From: Streptomyces solicavernae
GTDB taxonomy: Bacteria; Actinomycetota; Actinomycetes; Streptomycetales; Streptomycetaceae
DNA length: 64,000 nt
NCBI RefSeq assembly: GCF_029968095.1
Contig: NZ_JASCIR010000007.1
Coordinates: 124,001-188,000 of the forward strand
Direction of reading: 5' to 3'
The notes under the pieces: generated by a model
What the model was told of the DNA's origin: nothing
The model's input: only the letters and a program-made list of their open reading frames with translations
Database searches by the model: none
Position numbers and translations under genes: made by a program
Shown here: positions 22,052 to 30,751 of the stretch, in pieces
Position numbering within the stretch: the first letter of the stretch is position 1
Layout: each line of letters begins with the position of its first letter

Positions 22052-23293
22052 TTACACATCGGGCGTGTGCGGCGCCGCGAGGTGCGCTCCGACGCCGACG
22101 ACCTCGCCGATCACGATGACCGCGGGCGGCCGCACGTCCTCGGCCCTGACCGTCTCGCCGACCGTGGCCAGGGTGGCGTCGACGCGGCGCTGGGTCGCGG
22201 TCGTGCCCTCCTGGACGAGGGCGACGGGGGTCTCGGGGGCACGGCCGTGCGCGACCAGGGCCTCGGCGATCTTGCCGATCTTGTCGACGCCCATGAGGAC
22301 GACGAGGGTGCCGCGCAGCCGGGCGAGCGCCGCCCAGTCGACGAGGGAGCGCTCGTCGTCGGGCGCCACATGCCCGCTGACCACGGTGAACTCGTGCGCG
22401 ACGCCGCGGTGCGTGACCGGGATGCCCGCCGCGCCCGGCACGCTGATGGAGCTGGAGATGCCGGGCACGACCGTGCAGGCGATGCCCACCTCGGCGAGCG
22501 CCTGCGCCTCCTCCATGCCCCGCCCGAAGACGAACGGGTCGCCGCCCTTCAGACGTACGACGGACTTGCCGGCCTTGGCGTGCTCGATCAGCGCGTTGTT
22601 GATCGCCTCCTGCGCCATGAACCGGCCGTACGGGATCTTCGCCGCGTCGATCACCTCGACGTGCGGCGGGAGTTCGCTCAGCAGGTCGCGCGGGCCGAGC
22701 CGGTCGGCGATGACCACGTCGGCCTGGGCGAGGAGGCGGCGGCCGCGGACCGTGATCAGGTCCGGGTCGCCGGGGCCGCCGCCGACGAGGGCGACGCTCG
22801 CGGCCTGCGGGCGGTGGTGCGGGGCGACGAGCGTGCCGTCGCGCAGGCCCTCGACGACCGTGTCGCGGACGGCGGCGGTGCGGCGCGGGTCCGGGGAGTC
22901 GCCGAGCACGGCGACGGTGACGCCGTCGGAGTGGCCGGTTGCCGGGGTCCAGGCGGTCGCCGCGGCGGCGTCGTCGGAGCGTACGCACCAGACGCGGTTC
23001 GCCTCGCCCTCGGCGGAGGCGGCCTCGTTGGCGGCGTGGTCGCTGGTCGCGATGAGCGCGTACCAGGTGTCGGCGAGGTCGCCGGGCGCGTAGGGGCGGC
23101 GATGCCAAGTGATCTCGCCAGTGTCGGCCATCGCCTCGACCGAGGGGGTCGCGGAGGGCGACACGAGGTGGACGTCGGCGCCCGCAGCGATCAGGGCCGG
23201 GAGGCGGCGCTGGGCGACCTGACCGCCGCCGAGTACGACCACGCGGCGGCCGGAGAGGCGGAGTCCTACGGGGTAGGCGGGGTGTGCAGGCAT
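22052..23293 (-). CDS. cobA: Uroporphyrinogen-III C-methyltransferase with siroheme synthase N-domain (CysG-like)
   Basis: 413 residues. Residues 1-160 form the precorrin-2 dehydrogenase/ferrochelatase-like domain, with the NAD loop VVVLGGGQVAQRR. Residues 165-400 form the SAM-dependent methyltransferase, with VALVGGGPGDPDLITVRG, VVRLKGGDPFVFGRG and VPGISSSISVPGAAGIPVTH. Together they can convert uroporphyrinogen III to precorrin-2 and possibly to siroheme, the branch point to cobalamin and to sulfite/nitrite reductase cofactor. The neighbours bluB-cobT and cobL lie on the same strand, supporting a corrinoid role. Start ATG 23293, with GAGGAG a little far upstream. Confidence 0.93.
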   Translation of the reverse strand: MPAHPAYPVGLRLSGRRVVVLGGGQVAQRRLPALIAAGADVHLVSPSATPSVEAMADTGEITWHRRPYAPGDLADTWYALIATSDHAANEAASAEGEANRVWCVRSDDAAAATAWTPATGHSDGVTVAVLGDSPDPRRTAAVRDTVVEGLRDGTLVAPHHRPQAASVALVGGGPGDPDLITVRGRRLLAQADVVIADRLGPRDLLSELPPHVEVIDAAKIPYGRFMAQEAINNALIEHAKAGKSVVRLKGGDPFVFGRGMEEAQALAEVGIACTVVPGISSSISVPGAAGIPVTHRGVAHEFTVVSGHVAPDDERSLVDWAALARLRGTLVVLMGVDKIGKIAEALVAHGRAPETPVALVQEGTTATQRRVDATLATVGETVRAEDVRPPAVIVIGEVVGVGAHLAAPHTPDV

Positions 23294-23415
23294 GTGCTGT
23301 GCGGCTCCTCAGGCGGAGGGCGTGCGCCGCTGCGGCGGTGGAGCGGCACGGGTCTGACGTGGGGACACGGGTCTGACGTGGGGATTCGTGGTGCGGGTAC
23401 AGGGTACGGCGTGCG

Positions 23416-23447
23416 GCGGCGGGGAGGTTTGCGGTCCTCCCCGCCGC
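23416..23447. terminator. Terminator after the bluB-cobT fusion gene
   Basis: A 12-base stem GCGGCGGGGAGG/CCTCCCCGCCGC with an 8-base loop, 28 bases past the stop of the minus-strand gene. cobA downstream therefore probably has its own promoter. Confidence 0.75.
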
Positions 23448-23474
23448 TGTCCGGGACGCCGCCCGGGCGAGCCC

Positions 23475-26400
23475 CTACTTCTCCGTGACGCCCGCCGAGT
23501 CGAACGTCGCCACCTCGTGCATCGCGCGGGCCGCCGACTGGACGACCGGGAGCGCGAGCAGGGCGCCGGTGCCCTCGCCGAGGCGCAGGTCGAGGTCGAC
23601 GAGCGGGCGCAGGCCCAGCTTGTTGAGCGCCGCCACGTGGCCGGGCTCGGCGCTGCGGTGACCGGCGATGCAGGCGGCGAGGACCTCGGGGGCGATGGCG
23701 CGGGCGACCAGGGCGGCCGCACCGGCGCTCACGCCGTCCAGGATCACCGGGGTGCGCAGCGAGGCGCCGCCCAGCAACAGCCCGACCATGGCGGCGTGTT
23801 CGAGCCCGCCGATGGCCGCGAGGACGCCGATCGGGTCGGCCGGATCGGGCTTGTGCAGCTCCAGGGCCCGGCGTACGACATCGGTCTTACGGGCCAGGGT
23901 CTCGTCGTTGACTCCGGTGCCGCGGCCGGTCACCTCGGCCGGGTCGGCGCCCGTGAACACCGAGATCAGGGCGGCGGACGCGGTGGTGTTGGCGATGCCC
24001 ATCTCGCCGGTGAGCAGCGCCTTGTTACCGGCGGCCACGAGGTCGCGGGCGGTGTCGATGCCGACCTCGACGGCCTCCTTGACCTCCTCGCGGGTGAGGG
24101 CGGGCCCGGTCGTCATGTCGGCCGTGCCCGCGCGGACCTTGCGGGGCAGCAGGCCGGGCGTCGCGGGCAGATCGGAGGCCACGCCCACGTCGACGATGCA
24201 GACCTCGGCGCCGACCTGGTTGGCGAACGCGTTGCAGACCGCGCCGCCGCCGAGGAAGTTGGCGACCATCTGGCCGGTGACCTCCTGCGGCCAGGGGGTG
24301 ACGCCCTGGGCGTGCACGCCGTGGTCGCCCGCGAAGATCGCCACCACGGCGGGCTCCGGGATCGGCGGCGGGCACATCCGGGAGAGCCCGGACAGCTGCG
24401 CGGAGATGATCTCCAGCATGCCGAGCGCGCCCGCGGGCTTCGTCATCCGCTTCTGCCGCTCCCACGCCTCGCCGAGCGCCTTGGCGTCGAGCGGGCGGAT
24501 GTTGGCGACGGTCTCGGCGAGCAGGTCGTGCGGCTCCTCGCCGGGCAGGGCGCGGCGGCCGTACGTCTCCTCGTGCACGACCCACGACAGCGGGCGGCGC
24601 TTGGACCAGCCGGCCTGCATCAGTTCGGGCTCGTCCGGGAACTCGTCGACGTATCCGACGCACAAGTACGCGACGACTTCGAGGTGTTCGGGAAGGCCGA
24701 GCGTACGGACCATCTCGCGCTCGTCGAAGAAGCTGACCCAGCCGACGCCGAGCCCTTCGGCGCGGGCCGCGAGCCACAGGTTCTCGACGGCGAGCGCGGA
24801 GGAATACGGCGCCATCTGCGGCTGGGTGTGCCGGCCGAGGGTGTGGCGGCCGCCGCGGGTGGGGTCGGCGGTGACGACGATGTTCACCGGGGTGTCGAGG
24901 ATGGCCTCGATCTTCAGTTCCTTGAACTGCTTCGCGCGGCCCTTGGGCAGCGACTTGGCGTACGCCTCGCGCTGGCGCGTGGCCAGTTCGTGCATCGTCT
25001 GCCGGGTCTCGGCGGAGCGGATGACGACGAAGTCCCAGGGCTGGGAGTGGCCGACGGACGGCGCGGTGTGGGCCGCCTCCAGGACGCGGAGCAGCACCTC
25101 GTGCGGGATCGGGTCACTGCGGAAGCCGTTGCGGATGTCACGGCGCTCGCGCATCACGCGCAGCACGGCCTCGCGCTCGGCGTCGTCGTAGCCGGGGGCG
25201 GGGGCTCCGGCGGGGGCTTCGACGGGGGCTTCGACGGGGGCTTCGACGGGGGCCTCGGGGGTCTTTTCGGCCGGGATCTGGTCGGCCTGGGCCTGTGGCT
25301 CGGGGGTGGTTGCCGCTGCCGGGGCTTCGAGGGCTTCCAGGGCTTCCAGGGCTTCGGCGGCAGTGGGCTGTTCGGCAGCTTCGGGCGCCTCGGGTTCACC
25401 GCGGTGCTCGGGCTGCTCGGGCTGCTCGGGCTGCTCGGGCTGCTCGGGCGCTCCGGTCCCGGCCGTGACCTCGGCCGCGTCCTCGGGCGCCGGGGCCTTC
25501 TCGGCCTCGTGGGCGTCCACGGGCTGCTGGGCTTCCACGGGCTGCTGGGGCGCTTCGACCGGCTCGGGCTGCTCGGCCTGCTCGGCCCGCTCGGCCTGCG
25601 GGTCTGTTTCGGTTGCGGGCGTGGGGGCCTGCGGCTCGGGGGTCTCGGCCGCAGGGGTCGCGGCCGCGGGGGTCTCGGCGGGCACGGCCTCGGGCTGCGG
25701 CTCGGCGGTGGGCTGCGTCTCGGCTGCGGGCTGCGTCTCGGCTGCGGGCTCGTCGGCCTCGGTGACCTCGACGAGTTCGTTGATGTCCGTGGCCTCGACC
25801 GCTTCGGCCTGCTGTTCAGGCGCGGGAGCCTGCTCGGGCTGCGGGCCGACGGCGACGGGCTCGGGCTGCGCCTCGGGTACGCGTACGGGCACGGGCTGCG
25901 GCTCGGCTGCCGCGTCTGGGGCGGCCTCGGCCTGCACGGGGCCAGGCTCGGACTGTTCGGCTGCGGGCTGCTCGGGGGTGGGCTGCTCGGGGGTGGGCTC
26001 GGTCTTGATCTCTGGCTCGGCTTCCGCTTCGTGCACGTGCTGGGGGGTGGCGGCCGCGTCCGGCTCCGCGTTCTCGCCGTCGCGGGGGGCGGGGACCGGG
26101 GCTGCTGTCTCCGGGTTCCCGTCGGCAGGCGCCGCGTCCCCGACCGGGGCTGCCGCCTCCGCCGGTGCCGCCTCCTCGACGGGCGCCTCCTCGACGGGCA
26201 GCTCCTCCTGAGGGATGCGCAGCGGCTGAGGCGGGGTCGGGGCGAGGTGCGGGGTGGACGGGATCGAGCCCTCCACCGGGACGAACTCGCCGACCGGCTG
26301 CCGCGTCTCAACAGGCAGCTCTCCAGGACCTGTTGACGCTTCAGGGACGACCGTTTCTGCACCGGGAACGGGTGCGGCGCCCTCCGGCCCCGGCTGCGGC

Positions 26401-27329
26401 GGCTCCGGCGGCTGCGGGGACCACGGCACCGCGCCCTGGAGCGGGACCTCACCGAGCTGCGGCGACTGCGGCACGCCGTTCTCGGCGCGGGGCACGTCCA
26501 GGTACTCGGGACCCGCGAGCGTCTGCCCGGAGTCCGGTGCGGCCTGCACCTGGACCGGGTGCGGCGGGGTCGCGGTGGCCGGGCCGCGGTCGGCGAGGGA
26601 GCGGACCGGGCTCACGGTGGCGGGGGTCGGCGGGCCCATGTGCAGCGGGCGGCGGCCGTTGCCGTGGGACTGCGCCGCCGCGGACGGCTGCCCGCCACCG
26701 TGCGTACCGCCGTGCTGCGGCGCCGGGGCGCCGGACTGTCGTACGTCGGCGACGTTCACCGAACCGCTGTCGCGGCCGGACATCTCATGTGCGCCGGGCA
26801 CATGGGCCACGGCCTCCTGCGGCACGGCCTGGTACTGCTCGGCCGCCGCGGGCTGCTGCTCGTACGCCTGCTGAGCCCCGTACGCCACGGCCGGCGCCGC
26901 GACACCCTGCGCGGGCGGCGCCTGCGCACCCGTCACGACGGGGGCCTGCTCGTACGAGATCGACTCGACCGGAACCGGCTCCACCGGGGCCGGTCCCACG
27001 GGAACCGACTCGACCGGAACCGACTCGACCGGCGCCGACTCGGCTGCCACCGCGCCCTGTTCGTACCCCGCGCCCTCCGGCCCGTATCCCGGCTGGATCG
27101 GCTGACCGGGCTGGATCGGCTGGCCCTCGGTCCAGGCGCCCTGGGGGCCCGGCTGCCCCTCGGTCCAGGCGCCCTGCGGGCCCGGCATGAAGAGCAGGTC
27201 GTCGTCCTCGGCGGGGGCGGCGGCGGGGTCGAGGTAGGTGTACGCGCCGGGTGCGGGAACGCCCGGCTGGTCCACCGTGCCTGCGTCCTCCGGCAGTCCC
27301 TCGCCCGGAACCTGGCCGGTGTCGGTCAT
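23475..27329 (-). CDS. cobT: Giant fusion: disordered N-terminus, BluB-type DMB synthase, CobT phosphoribosyltransferase
   Basis: 1284 residues. Residues 1-715 are low complexity, rich in Pro, Glu, Ala, Val and Gln, with repeats such as GAWTEGQPG, PVESVPVES, EQPEQPEQP and PVEAPVEAP. Residues about 720-935 are nitroreductase-like BluB: RRDIRNGFRSDP, APSVGHSQPWDF and GWVSFFDEREM. BluB cleaves FMN to 5,6-dimethylbenzimidazole. Residues about 940-1284 are CobT: IFAGDHGVHAQGV, GEMGIANTTASAAL and the catalytic glutamate in LRLGEGTGALL. CobT makes alpha-ribazole phosphate from that base and nicotinate mononucleotide. One polypeptide thus makes and activates the lower ligand of B12. Start ATG 27329 follows GAGGGG. 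Confidence 0.93.
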   Translation of the reverse strand: MTDTGQVPGEGLPEDAGTVDQPGVPAPGAYTYLDPAAAPAEDDDLLFMPGPQGAWTEGQPGPQGAWTEGQPIQPGQPIQPGYGPEGAGYEQGAVAAESAPVESVPVESVPVGPAPVEPVPVESISYEQAPVVTGAQAPPAQGVAAPAVAYGAQQAYEQQPAAAEQYQAVPQEAVAHVPGAHEMSGRDSGSVNVADVRQSGAPAPQHGGTHGGGQPSAAAQSHGNGRRPLHMGPPTPATVSPVRSLADRGPATATPPHPVQVQAAPDSGQTLAGPEYLDVPRAENGVPQSPQLGEVPLQGAVPWSPQPPEPPQPGPEGAAPVPGAETVVPEASTGPGELPVETRQPVGEFVPVEGSIPSTPHLAPTPPQPLRIPQEELPVEEAPVEEAAPAEAAAPVGDAAPADGNPETAAPVPAPRDGENAEPDAAATPQHVHEAEAEPEIKTEPTPEQPTPEQPAAEQSEPGPVQAEAAPDAAAEPQPVPVRVPEAQPEPVAVGPQPEQAPAPEQQAEAVEATDINELVEVTEADEPAAETQPAAETQPTAEPQPEAVPAETPAAATPAAETPEPQAPTPATETDPQAERAEQAEQPEPVEAPQQPVEAQQPVDAHEAEKAPAPEDAAEVTAGTGAPEQPEQPEQPEQPEHRGEPEAPEAAEQPTAAEALEALEALEAPAAATTPEPQAQADQIPAEKTPEAPVEAPVEAPVEAPAGAPAPGYDDAEREAVLRVMRERRDIRNGFRSDPIPHEVLLRVLEAAHTAPSVGHSQPWDFVVIRSAETRQTMHELATRQREAYAKSLPKGRAKQFKELKIEAILDTPVNIVVTADPTRGGRHTLGRHTQPQMAPYSSALAVENLWLAARAEGLGVGWVSFFDEREMVRTLGLPEHLEVVAYLCVGYVDEFPDEPELMQAGWSKRRPLSWVVHEETYGRRALPGEEPHDLLAETVANIRPLDAKALGEAWERQKRMTKPAGALGMLEIISAQLSGLSRMCPPPIPEPAVVAIFAGDHGVHAQGVTPWPQEVTGQMVANFLGGGAVCNAFANQVGAEVCIVDVGVASDLPATPGLLPRKVRAGTADMTTGPALTREEVKEAVEVGIDTARDLVAAGNKALLTGEMGIANTTASAALISVFTGADPAEVTGRGTGVNDETLARKTDVVRRALELHKPDPADPIGVLAAIGGLEHAAMVGLLLGGASLRTPVILDGVSAGAAALVARAIAPEVLAACIAGHRSAEPGHVAALNKLGLRPLVDLDLRLGEGTGALLALPVVQSAARAMHEVATFDSAGVTEK

Positions 27330-27705
27330 GCGTACCCCTCGCCCATCGGTCGTTCTCCTTCGGCCGGCTCGCCCGTGACGGCGGCAACCGCCCATGGACA
27401 AGAACGAGCGTGCGCGCCGCGCGGCACGGAACGGCCGCGTGCCACCCTCGGCGTGCTGACGCCTCAGGCATTCTCGCGGTCGGACCACCGCCGTGTCGCC
27501 AAGATCCGCCACGGCCCGCTGTGGACTACGCCACGTCGCGCGTCCTCCGATCCACGCCGTACCGCACACACCTCAAACCGGGCACGTGTACCGGACATTG
27601 ACGTACGAACCGACGAACGTCCGGGAGCAGTACAGCGATCGGCCAGCCTACCGCGCGCGGCGGGGCCGTACGGTCACGGGGCGCGATACCACCCGGTCAC
27701 TCTCG
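27330..27705. other. Intergenic region between cobL and the bluB-cobT fusion
   Basis: A 376-base promoter region for the fusion gene (minus strand). I searched by eye for a B12-box (AGYCAGGAGACCTGCC-like) and other cobalamin riboswitch elements and found none. No coding frame convinces me, and no strong terminator for cobL is visible. Confidence 0.5.
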
Positions 27706-28923
27706 TCAGCGGGGCGACTCGCCGCGGGCTTCCGACTCTCCGCAGATCAGGAAGGCGACCGCGCGTTCGCGTTCCGTCCAGGCACGCGTATCGAGTTCGA
27801 CGCTCTGCAGCAGCGCGCACTCCACCGCGTAGCCGTGCTCGGTGAGGTCACGGCCGATCAGCTCGGCCTCGTCACGGGTGGCGGCGTGCGTGACGATCCG
27901 GGCGGGTCTGCGGTCGGCGACGGCGGAGACCACGGCCGCGCCACCGCCCCCGACGCGGACGACGTCGGGTTCGGGCAGGTCCTCCAGTACGTGCGGGGCG
28001 GAGCCGCGCAGGACCTGGAGCTCGGCGCCGAAGCGGCGGGCGGCCCGGTCGGTGCGGGCGCAGGCGGTGATGTCCCTGTCGACGGCGATGACGGCGGCGC
28101 CGAACCGGGCGGCCTCGACGGCGAAGGCGCCGCTGCCGCAGCCGATGTCCCAGACGAGGTCGCCCACGCGCGGTCCCAGGCGGGCGAGTTGGGCCGCGCG
28201 GAGCCGGTCGTTCTCGCCCTCGCCCAGGCGCTCCTGCCCGTACGAGGAGGCCGGCAGGGCCCAGCCGCGGGGGCGGGCGGACGGGTCGCGGCCGGCGATC
28301 CAGGCCTGGTCCTGGCCGGCGGGTCCGCCGATGACGATGACGACGTTGGGGTCGCGCCAGGCGACGTCGGCGGCCTTGTCGGAGGTGAGCACGGAGACAC
28401 GCTCGCGGTCGGTGCCGAGCTCCTCGCAGACCACGAAGGTGCGGTGCACCCCCTGCAGGAGCAGGGCGAGTTCGGCGGGTCCGGCGCCCGGCGAGGTGAG
28501 GACGGCAACCTTGGTGTGGGCGCGGCACACATTGACCGCGCGGCGCAGGGTGCGGCTCTGGGCAACAACGATCTGGGCGTCGTCCCAGGGCATGCCGGCG
28601 CGGGCGAAGGCCTGGGCGACGGAGGAGACGGCGGGCACGACCTCGACCTCCAGGCCGTGTTCGGGGGCGCGCAGGGTGCGTACGACGCCGAAGAAGCCGG
28701 GGTCGCCGTCGGCGAGGACGACGGCGGTGCCGCGGTGGCCGGCGATGCGGCGGGCGGCGAGGGAGACGCTGCCGAGCCGGATGCGTTCGGCGCCCGCGGG
28801 GACCTCGGGCAGTGCCAGGTGGTGGGCGGCGCCCGCCACCAGGGTCGCGGCGCCGAGTGCGGCGCGCGCCGCGTCCGTCAGGGGCGAGCCGTCCCAGCCG
28901 ATCACCGTGACCCGGTCGGCCAT
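27706..28923 (-). CDS. cobL: Precorrin-6Y C5,15-methyltransferase (decarboxylating)
   Basis: 405 residues in the two-domain CobL layout. The N-terminal half (1-200) is a tetrapyrrole methylase, with VTVIGWDGSPL at the start, VVLADGDPGFFGV and the SAM-site region. The C-terminal half (about 205-395) is a Rossmann methyltransferase, with LVWDIGCGSGAFAVEAAR. It methylates C5 and C15 and decarboxylates precorrin-6Y in aerobic cobalamin synthesis. ATG 28923 has AGGAG nine bases upstream. It lies upstream of the bluB-cobT gene on the same strand but 376 bases apart, so probably in a separate transcript. Confidence 0.94.
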   Translation of the reverse strand: MADRVTVIGWDGSPLTDAARAALGAATLVAGAAHHLALPEVPAGAERIRLGSVSLAARRIAGHRGTAVVLADGDPGFFGVVRTLRAPEHGLEVEVVPAVSSVAQAFARAGMPWDDAQIVVAQSRTLRRAVNVCRAHTKVAVLTSPGAGPAELALLLQGVHRTFVVCEELGTDRERVSVLTSDKAADVAWRDPNVVIVIGGPAGQDQAWIAGRDPSARPRGWALPASSYGQERLGEGENDRLRAAQLARLGPRVGDLVWDIGCGSGAFAVEAARFGAAVIAVDRDITACARTDRAARRFGAELQVLRGSAPHVLEDLPEPDVVRVGGGGAAVVSAVADRRPARIVTHAATRDEAELIGRDLTEHGYAVECALLQSVELDTRAWTERERAVAFLICGESEARGESPR

Positions 28924-29056
28924 CGTCGTCAGTCTCCTGGGGGTTCTCGCAGATCGTCAGTGGGGCCGCCGGTCGTGAAGGGACGGGGCGGGCTTGGTGA
29001 GCGTACCTGGTGGGGCCGGGGAGGGTCGGGCCGGTGGAGGCAGAGCTGCGAGCGGT

Positions 29057-29704
29057 TCAGTTCCACTCGGAGAACGCGGTGTAACCGGCGGCCTCGGCCA
29101 GCTGGTCGGCGATGCCGTCGACGTCCTCGGGCAGCAGGCTCCAGACGATCAGGTCGGTGCGGGTGTCGCTCAAGGCGCCGTTCTCGTCTCTCGTACGCGC
29201 TATGCAGGCGCCCCGCAGGATGCCCTCGCTGATGCAGCCGACCTTCTGGGCGACCTGCTGGGACGCGACGTTGTCGGCGGCGGTGCGCAGTTCGAGGCGT
29301 TCGAAGCCCTGGTCGCGGAAGAGCCACTGGGTGACGGCGAGCGCGGCCTCGGAGGCGTATCCCTCGCCGCGGGCCCAGGGGGCGACGACGTACGCGATCT
29401 CGCAGGAGCGGACGCGCCAGTCGGTGTGCTGCAGGTGCACCATGCCGACGAGGCGCTGGGTGAGGAACTCGGTGACGGCGAAGACGATGCCGCGGCCCTC
29501 GGTGCGCTCGGCGGGGGCGAGGCGGGTGACCCAGGCGCGGGCGTCGGCCTCGGTGTAGGGGTGGGGGGCGGTGGTCCAGGCGACGACGTGCTCGTCGTTC
29601 ATCATCTCGGTGAGGCCGTCGATGTCGGCTTCCTCGAACGGGCGCAGCACGAGGCGTTCCGTGCTGATGGAGATGTCCGGGAACATCGAGTTGGCCGTCG
29701 TCAT
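29057..29704 (-). CDS. GNAT acetyltransferase, RimJ/RimL type
   Basis: 215 residues. The ISTERLVLRPFEEADIDGL opening, the acetyl-CoA loop region VAPWARGEGYASEAALAV and LELRTAADNVASQQVAQKVG are hallmarks of the RimJ/RimL N-acetyltransferase group, which acts on ribosomal proteins or small amines. The substrate is unknown. Start ATG 29704 has GGAG upstream; an internal ATG at residue 7 is possible. It is followed by cobL on the same strand after 133 bases. A terminator upstream (29809-29844) separates it from the methionine importer operon. Confidence 0.88.
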   Translation of the reverse strand: MTTANSMFPDISISTERLVLRPFEEADIDGLTEMMNDEHVVAWTTAPHPYTEADARAWVTRLAPAERTEGRGIVFAVTEFLTQRLVGMVHLQHTDWRVRSCEIAYVVAPWARGEGYASEAALAVTQWLFRDQGFERLELRTAADNVASQQVAQKVGCISEGILRGACIARTRDENGALSDTRTDLIVWSLLPEDVDGIADQLAEAAGYTAFSEWN

Positions 29705-29808
29705 CGTGCCGCTCCGTCACTGCTGGTCTGCTGCCAAACCCTGCTGGTCTGCCGCCGATCCCGGCTGCCGAAGTGCCCAGCATGCAGCATGCACCCACCG
29801 AACTGCAC

Positions 29809-29844
29809 CACGGGGTCCGCACCTTGGCAGGTGCGGACCCCGTG
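29809..29844 (-). terminator. Terminator of the methionine importer operon
   Basis: The 16-base arm CACGGGGTCCGCACCT pairs with AGGTGCGGACCCCGTG around a four-base loop, 27 bases beyond the stop of the last metQ gene. Confidence 0.88.
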
Positions 29845-29870
29845 CTAGGCCCTGTCTTCGTGAGGGTCGG

Positions 29871-30713
29871 TCAGTCGCCGGTGACCGGCAGGACCGAGCC
29901 CTGGTACTTCTCCTCGATGAACTTCTTCACCTCGGGCGAAGTGAGCAGTTTCGCGAGCTTCTTGACCCGCGGGTCGTCCTCGTCCCCCTTCCGGACGGCG
30001 AGGACGTTGTTGTACGGGTTGTCCTTGACGGACTCCAGGAGGATGGCGTCCTTCCTGGGGCTGAGCCCGGCGTCGAGCGCGTAGTTGTTGTTGACGATCG
30101 CCGCGTCGACGTCCTTCAACGAGCGCGGCAGCTGGGCCGGTTCCATCTCCTTGAAGCGGAGCCGCCTGGGGTTCTTCGCGATGTCCTCGGGGGTCGCGTC
30201 GGCGCCCGTGCCCTTCTTGAGCTCGATCAGGCCCTCGGAGGCGAGGAGTTCGAGCGCCCGGCCCTCGTTGGTGATGTCGTTGGGCAGGGCGACGGTGGCG
30301 CCCTTCTTCAGGTCGCCGGGCTCCTCGGCCTTCTCCGAGTAGAGGCCCATGGGCGGCAGGTACACCTCGGTGACCGCGCTCAGGGTGGTGCCCTTGGACT
30401 GGTTGAAGTCGTCCAGGTAGGGCTTGTGCTGGTACAGGTTGGCGCCGAGGGTGCCGTCCTGGAGCGCGGTGTTCGGCAGGACGTAGTCCGTGAACTCCTT
30501 GATCTCCAGGTCGAGTCCGGCCTTCTTCGCCAGCTTCTGCTGTACGTACGTGAGGACTTCGCCGGCCGGGGTCGGGGTGGCGCCGACGACGAGCGGGCCG
30601 CCCTTGTCGTCGGCGCCGGAGCCCGGTCCGCCCGCGCCGCAGGCCGTCAGGCCGAGCACGAGGGCTGCGGCGCCGGCGGCGGCTGCGGGCAGGGTGCGGG
30701 TGCGGGTGCGCAT
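29871..30713 (-). CDS. metQ: MetQ-type substrate-binding lipoprotein, second copy
   Basis: 280 residues. A basic signal sequence ends in the lipobox LGLTACG (Cys25), so the protein is lipid-anchored outside the membrane. The NlpA/MetQ fold is shown by KEFTDYVLPNTAL, LYQHKPYLDDFN, GATVALPNDITNEGRAL and VDAAIVNNNYAL. It should bind methionine (or its oxide or a D-form) for the ABC importer encoded upstream. It is last in the operon and a tandem paralogue of the next gene, sharing a C-terminus near DDPRVKKLAKLLTSPEVKKF. Divergence between the pair suggests differing ligands. Confidence 0.9.
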   Translation of the reverse strand: MRTRTRTLPAAAAGAAALVLGLTACGAGGPGSGADDKGGPLVVGATPTPAGEVLTYVQQKLAKKAGLDLEIKEFTDYVLPNTALQDGTLGANLYQHKPYLDDFNQSKGTTLSAVTEVYLPPMGLYSEKAEEPGDLKKGATVALPNDITNEGRALELLASEGLIELKKGTGADATPEDIAKNPRRLRFKEMEPAQLPRSLKDVDAAIVNNNYALDAGLSPRKDAILLESVKDNPYNNVLAVRKGDEDDPRVKKLAKLLTSPEVKKFIEEKYQGSVLPVTGD

Positions 30714-30751
30714 GACGGTTCCGTGCTCTCTGCTGAGAACTCAGTCAGGAC

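Noticed and set aside
27330..27705. Cobalamin riboswitch before the bluB-cobT gene
   Set aside because: No B12-box or other conserved element could be found by eye; a covariance-model search would decide.
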